Source: CAYVUV01 sp964455095
GTDB taxonomy: Bacteria; Desulfobacterota; Binatia; HRBIN30; CADEER01
Assembly (NCBI GenBank): GCA_964455095.1
Contig: CAYVUV010000308.1
Coordinates: 1-39,060, forward strand
DNA: 39,060 nucleotides
Direction: 5' to 3'
The notes under the pieces: generated by a model
What the model saw: the letters and a program-made list of their open reading frames with translations, nothing else
The model's database searches: none
Told to the model about the DNA's origin: nothing
Shown: positions 35,512-39,060 of the stretch, in pieces
Layout of the letters: each line of letters opens with the position of its first letter
Position numbering within the stretch: the stretch's first letter is position 1
Program-made: the position numbers and the translations under genes

Positions 35512-35650
35512 GGTCGGAGTCGGGGTCGGAATCGGTATCGGGATCGAGGGCAACGAAATGAATTGCAGCTTGTGTCGATGCGATCCGCTACGAACCGCGC
35601 AATCCCTGGGACAGGAATCGATTCCGATGTCGATAGCGATTCCGACCCCG
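35512..35650. repeat. Two hexamer-repeat blocks in inverted orientation
   Basis: Left block (35512-35547): six tandem hexamers NNTCGG-like (GGTCGG, AGTCGG, GGTCGG, AATCGG, TATCGG, GATCGA). Right block (35615-35650): six hexamers of the complementary form (ATTCCG, ATAGCG, ACCCCG types). Positions 35521-35546 and 35625-35650 pair at about 23 of 26 positions around a loop of about 78 nt. No gene is credible in 35426-35766. Confidence 0.65.
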
Positions 35651-35766
35651 CCGGAAGAGGCACGCTCGGTGATGAACCTTGGTGCGAGACGTCGGGAAAG
35701 ATGGTGAAACGCAACTCGTACTAGAGGCGGTGCTCCTCGCCGCGATTGAGTCAACAGGAGGCTGAT

Positions 35767-36741
35767 ATGCAAATCGGAATGGTCGGGCTCGGGCGTATGG
35801 GCGGCAACATGGTGCGGCGGCTGATGCGCGACAAGCACGAGTTGGTGGTGTACGCGCGCAGCCGCGAGAGCATCGATCAGTTTGCCAAGGAGGGCGCGAC
35901 GCCGGCGTACTCGCTCGAGGAGCTGGTGCAGAAGCTGAAGGCGCCGCGCGCGGCCTGGGTGATGGTGCCGGCGGGCGAGGCGACGGAGGACTCGGTCACC
36001 AAGCTCGGCGCGCTGCTGTCGAAGGGCGACGCGATCATCGACGGCGGCAACTCGTACTTCAAGGACGACGTGCGCCGCGCCAGGGCGCTGCTGCCGAAGG
36101 GCATCGACTACCTCGACTGCGGCACCAGCGGCGGCGTCTGGGGGCTCGAACGCGGCTACTGCCTGATGGTCGGCGGCGAGAAGAAAGCCGTCGAGCGCCT
36201 CGACTCGATCTTCAAGACGTTGGCGCCCGGGATCGGCACGACCCCGTCGTCAGCCGGGCGCGAGAAGCGCAAGAGCACGGCGGAGCAGGGCTATCTGCAC
36301 TGCGGGCCGGCCGGCGCCGGCCACTTCGTCAAGATGGTGCACAACGGCATCGAGTACGGCTTGATGCAGGCGTACGCCGAGGGGTTCGACATCATGCGCG
36401 GCGCGCAGAGCGAGGCGCTGCCGCCCGAGCACCGTTTCAAGCTCGACCTCGCCGACATCGCCGAGCTGTGGCGGCGCGGCAGCGTCGTCGGGTCGTGGCT
36501 GCTCGATCTGACCGCGCTGGCCCTGGCCGAGGACGAAGCGCTGTCGACGTTCAGTGGCCGGGTCGAGGACTCCGGCGAAGGGCGCTGGACGATCATGAGC
36601 GCCATCGAAGAAGCCGTTCCCGCCGAGGTGCTTTCGGCGGCCCTCTACACCCGCTTCCGCTCGCGCCAGGAGAACACCTACGCCGAGAAACTGCTGTCGG
36701 CCATGCGCGCCAAGTTCGGCGGGCATGTGGAGAAGAAGTAA
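35767..36741 (+). CDS. gnd: 6-Phosphogluconate dehydrogenase, decarboxylating (short form)
   Basis: Oxidises 6-phosphogluconate to ribulose 5-phosphate and CO2. The 324-residue length marks the short (YqeC/GndA-related) form rather than the 470-residue enzyme. Seen: dinucleotide loop GLGRMGGNM (7-15), VMVPAGEATE (66-73), IDGGNSYFKD (91-100), the substrate loop GTSGGVWGLERGYCLMVGG (119-137), and KMVHNGIEYGLMQAYAEG with Lys189, Asn193 and Glu196. After the second strand the sequence YARSRES has basic residues, which hints at NADP rather than NAD. ATG 35767 has AGGAGG seven bases upstream. The 341-bp gap before it is repeat-filled, so it may have its own promoter. Confidence 0.94.
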   Translation: MQIGMVGLGRMGGNMVRRLMRDKHELVVYARSRESIDQFAKEGATPAYSLEELVQKLKAPRAAWVMVPAGEATEDSVTKLGALLSKGDAIIDGGNSYFKDDVRRARALLPKGIDYLDCGTSGGVWGLERGYCLMVGGEKKAVERLDSIFKTLAPGIGTTPSSAGREKRKSTAEQGYLHCGPAGAGHFVKMVHNGIEYGLMQAYAEGFDIMRGAQSEALPPEHRFKLDLADIAELWRRGSVVGSWLLDLTALALAEDEALSTFSGRVEDSGEGRWTIMSAIEEAVPAEVLSAALYTRFRSRQENTYAEKLLSAMRAKFGGHVEKK

Positions 36742-36760
36742 CTTCCGGTAACGTCTCTTG

Positions 36761-36940
36761 GACCCCGAAGGGGTCACATTCGCCAGCCCAGGGCAACGCC
36801 CTGGGTTGAGACGACGCGATGGTTCAGCCCTGAAAGGGCGCAACTCGCCGTATGTTGCGCCCTTTCAGGGCTAGGCTTTGGAATAGTCCGCGAACCCAGG
36901 GCGTTGCCCCGGGGCTGATGGATTTGACCCCTTCGGGGGC
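36761..36940. repeat. Nested palindrome: three hairpin families arranged symmetrically
   Basis: The gap between convergent gnd and fecR holds a mirror-image array. Left arm 36761-36807: GACCCC-gaa-GGGGTC (36761-36775), then CCCAGGGC-aac-GCCCTGGG (36887 is the right copy; left is 36787-36805). Centre: 19-bp perfect arms AGCCCTGAAAGGGCGCAAC (36826-36844) and its complement (36854-36872) around a nine-base loop. Right arm 36893-36940 is the reverse complement of the left at about 41 of 48 positions. Peptides from this region are not real genes. Confidence 0.75.
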
Positions 36941-37015
36941 ACACTCTGGAGCGCCGCGCTTCCACGCGGCCCAAGCGCGTCAGCTTGAGTCCGTCGCGCC
37001 CCGTGTGAAGGTTGA

Positions 37016-37035
37016 ACGGCCCCGCACGGGGCCGT
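37016..37035. terminator. Hairpin ACGGCCCC-gcac-GGGGCCGT
   Basis: A perfect eight-base-pair stem with a four-base loop lies between the convergent genes gnd and fecR, 53 bp from the fecR stop. There is no T-run, but it could stop RNA polymerase from either side. It is the last hairpin of the repeat-rich gap 36742-37088. Confidence 0.4.
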
Positions 37036-37088
37036 CGGGCTGCCTTGCGGCAGAAGAAGCCGCGCAGAAGGCGGGCCCTCTCCCTGGC

Positions 37089-37994
37089 TCAGAACTCGAC
37101 TTCGACGTCGCCGTCTATGCTCTCGACGACGCCCGGTGGTTCGTCGATCGGAGAGCTGGGGAGGAAGAAGTCGTCCCAGTCGATGAACGGCGGCGGCACG
37201 CTCGGCCGTTGGTTCAGCGTGCCGGGACCGGGCAGGGTGGACTCGGCGGTGCGCAGCGGCGGCGCCAGGGCGGTGGCGCGGTCGGGCTCGGGGACGTACT
37301 GGCCGAGCAGCCAGAGATCGCCGATGGCAATGCTCTCGGGGCGGCCGTCGCCGATGAATTCCAGGCCGTCGAGGTACTGGCGGAAGATCGTTTGATCGAG
37401 CGGCAGCGGCGGGGTGGGGAAGCGGCCGCGCGAGACGTGGGTGATGTGCTGCGGCGTGATGATCACGCCGCGGCCTACACGGTCGAGCACACTGTGTACC
37501 GCGACTTGCCCGGTGACGCCGACGACGTCGGTGACCTCGGCCACCGGGTCGTAGGTGATGACGAACTCGGTGCCGCGCACCCGTGCCACCGCCGTGGCGG
37601 TTTCGATTTCGAACACGGCGTCGCGTTCCCGATAGCGCTCGCTGACCAGGGCGCGCATGCGGCCGCTGGTCAAGCGCAGCAGCGCGTGCGTGCCGCGTTG
37701 GCGCGGATCGAAGAGCGGGGCGGAGATCTGTGCCTCGCTGGCGTCGCCGATCGCGATGACCGTGCCGTCGGTGAACACCACGCGCAATCGCCCGGGCCGC
37801 GCCGTGCGCAGCGAGTCGCCGATGTCGACGGTGGTGCCGATGGCGATCGGTGTCCACGTCCCGCCGCGCCCGAGCTCGGCGGTGCCGTCCACGTCGACGA
37901 TGGTGCCGACGCCCTGCGCCCTCGCCGCGCCGGCAGGGGCGAGCACGAGAAGGAGCAGCAGCCACCAGGTTGTATGCCGGCGTGCGCAGGCCAT
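37089..37994 (-). CDS. FecR-domain protein, exported
   Basis: The 301-residue protein has a signal peptide (hydrophobic WWLLLLLVLAPAG, cleavage near ARAQ, about 27) and a FecR-type domain (about 30-190). It is recognisable from GTAELGRGGTWTPIAIGTTVDIGDSLRT, VVFTDGTVIAIGDAS and AVARVRGTEFVI. The C-terminal part is Pro-rich and acidic. Classical FecR is an anti-sigma regulator, but no sigma factor or cytoplasmic domain is here, so this is one of the secreted FecR-like proteins of unknown role. ATG 37994 overlaps the stop of the preceding TPR/barrel gene (ATGA), so the two are translationally coupled. Confidence 0.85.
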   Translation of the reverse strand: MACARRHTTWWLLLLLVLAPAGAARAQGVGTIVDVDGTAELGRGGTWTPIAIGTTVDIGDSLRTARPGRLRVVFTDGTVIAIGDASEAQISAPLFDPRQRGTHALLRLTSGRMRALVSERYRERDAVFEIETATAVARVRGTEFVITYDPVAEVTDVVGVTGQVAVHSVLDRVGRGVIITPQHITHVSRGRFPTPPLPLDQTIFRQYLDGLEFIGDGRPESIAIGDLWLLGQYVPEPDRATALAPPLRTAESTLPGPGTLNQRPSVPPPFIDWDDFFLPSSPIDEPPGVVESIDGDVEVEF

Positions 37995-39060
37995 CAGAAC
38001 CTCACCCGCAGCAGCAGCGACCCGATCTGGCGATTGTAGTCGAAGCGCTCATCCGTCGAGTTGTTGAAGACACCGAAGTAGGCCGCCACGACGCTGACGT
38101 GGTCGATGATGCCCTTCTCGACGGCGAACTCGATGCGGTGCTCGTTGTCGGTGCGCGGCACGGCGTAGTCCTCGTTGCGAAAGGCATACGTCAACTCGCC
38201 GGAGAGGTCGATCGGCCACGACCAACCCACCCCGGCCGATACCTCGTGGCCGTCATAGGCGTAGACGTTGCCCTCCTCGTGCAGCGGGTCCTCGCGGTCA
38301 AAACGATAGCCGAGGGCGACGTAGCGCTCGGGTGCGCCGAGGTAGAAGAACTGGCGGATCCCGGGCGAGTGGTTGTAGGCGTCGCGCAGGGTCTCGAACG
38401 GCGCCTTGTAGAAGTCGCGCCAGCGCAGGCGGTAGAACAGCTCGGTGCGGCCGAGACCGCCCTCGGGAATCGACACCCAGGGCGTGGCGTGCACGCTCTG
38501 CAGGAAGCTGCCGGTGTCGAGCAGGTAGTAGTCGTAGCGCGCGCCGAAGCCGAGGCGTGCGAGATCGGTCTTCACCACTACCTCGGCGCTCGGCCGGTGA
38601 TCCTGCAGGTTGAACTCGGTGAGGTCGAAATGCAGGCTCTGATAGAGCTCGTAGCCGATCAGCAGCTGCACCCGATCGGTGCGCAGGGGAATGTAGGCGC
38701 CGCCGACGGTGATGACGGCGCGGCCGTCGCCCTTGTCGCTGACCCCGACGGCGTCCTGCACGTCGTTGTCGGACGGTGCCAGGGCGACGTTGGTGTCGTA
38801 CTGAAAACCGACGTCGGCGTAGAGCAGGTGGTTTGGCCGCTCGCCCTCGGGCGAGCGCAGACGGGCGAGAAACTCCGCCGCCTCGCGGCCGACCGGCGTG
38901 TCCGGGCTCTCCGCGGCCACCGCGGTGAAGTGCTGCTCGGCTTCCTTCCAGCGCTGCAGGTGATAGTTCGCCACGCCCTGGTAGTAGCGCGCCGGCACGC
39001 GCAGGGCCGAGTCGTGGCCGGCGCGTTCGAAGTTGGCCAGCGCCGGCTCGGCCTGGCCCA
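37994..39060 (-). CDS. TPR plus outer-membrane beta-barrel protein, 5' end outside window
   Basis: The frame is open to the window edge, and 354 residues are visible. The first 55 or so contain TPR-like helices (YYQGVANYHLQRWKEAEQHF). The rest is a predicted beta-barrel with alternating aromatic strands, from YADVGFQYDTNVALAPSD to the C-terminal LLLRVRF, a typical outer-membrane end. The TPR plus barrel layout recalls SLAM/DUF560-type proteins that handle surface lipoproteins, but I cannot assign that family. It overlaps the FecR-domain gene by ATGA, so the pair acts together. An upstream start is expected beyond 39060. Confidence 0.8.
   Translation of the reverse strand, partial: GQAEPALANFERAGHDSALRVPARYYQGVANYHLQRWKEAEQHFTAVAAESPDTPVGREAAEFLARLRSPEGERPNHLLYADVGFQYDTNVALAPSDNDVQDAVGVSDKGDGRAVITVGGAYIPLRTDRVQLLIGYELYQSLHFDLTEFNLQDHRPSAEVVVKTDLARLGFGARYDYYLLDTGSFLQSVHATPWVSIPEGGLGRTELFYRLRWRDFYKAPFETLRDAYNHSPGIRQFFYLGAPERYVALGYRFDREDPLHEEGNVYAYDGHEVSAGVGWSWPIDLSGELTYAFRNEDYAVPRTDNEHRIEFAVEKGIIDHVSVVAAYFGVFNNSTDERFDYNRQIGSLLLRVRF

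Noticed and set aside
35512..35650. CRISPR-like array
   Set aside because: Units are only six bases, with no spacers and no cas genes near.
36852..38039. Plus-strand open frame starting inside the nested palindrome
   Set aside because: It begins in repeat sequence and runs antisense through the FecR gene; no ribosome-binding site or domain.

Overview
This window reads as a GC-rich chromosome segment from a Gram-negative, probably uncultured, bacterium. Evidence for an outer membrane is the OprB-type porin, the three-part RND efflux pump with a NodT-type outer-membrane factor, a DUF481 barrel, several lipobox proteins and a TPR plus beta-barrel protein. Two proteins carry Cys-bracketed double EF-hand modules followed or preceded by Thr/Pro tracts, and gaps contain several hairpin-rich dispersed repeats. 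From memory this combination resembles uncultured deltaproteobacteria-like lineages such as Binatota, but that assignment is a guess. I see no rRNA, tRNA, CRISPR array, transposase, integrase or phage gene.

Layout. (1) 1-5308, minus strand: a co-directional set of a VIT/CCC1-like membrane protein, an unrecognised 486-residue protein, a polyphosphate kinase 2, a beta-carbonic anhydrase and phosphoglucomutase, which is cut by the window start. (2) 5403-7680, plus: an SH3 lipoprotein and a DUF389 membrane protein. (3) 7936-14843, plus: asparaginase with a signal peptide, a DcuA/DcuB transporter, aspartase that also has a signal peptide, a SulP anion transporter with STAS domain, and a DUF481 barrel. 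(4) 14852-22428, minus: outer-membrane factor, adaptor, RND pump and OprB porin, preceded by a small Cys-rich repeat protein (22536-22907). (5) 23040-30587, plus: a deacetylase-like lipoprotein, a 1428-residue multidomain surface protein and a Thr-rich EF-hand protein. (6) 30988-36741, plus: zwf, pgl, tkt and gnd of the pentose phosphate pathway, with a repeat-filled gap before gnd. (7) 37089-39060, minus: a FecR-domain protein and a TPR/beta-barrel protein running off the window end.

The most interesting system is in region 3. Asparaginase and aspartase both carry convincing export signals and flank a C4-dicarboxylate transporter. Together they suggest that asparagine is deaminated to aspartate and then to fumarate outside the cytoplasm, with the product taken up or exchanged by the Dcu carrier and possibly the SulP carrier. 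Aspartase is normally cytoplasmic, so this layout is unusual. Other points of note are a nested palindrome of about 180 bp between the convergent genes gnd and fecR, an RND pump with an extra hydrophobic insert, and the paired EF-hand modules at the junction of two surface proteins.
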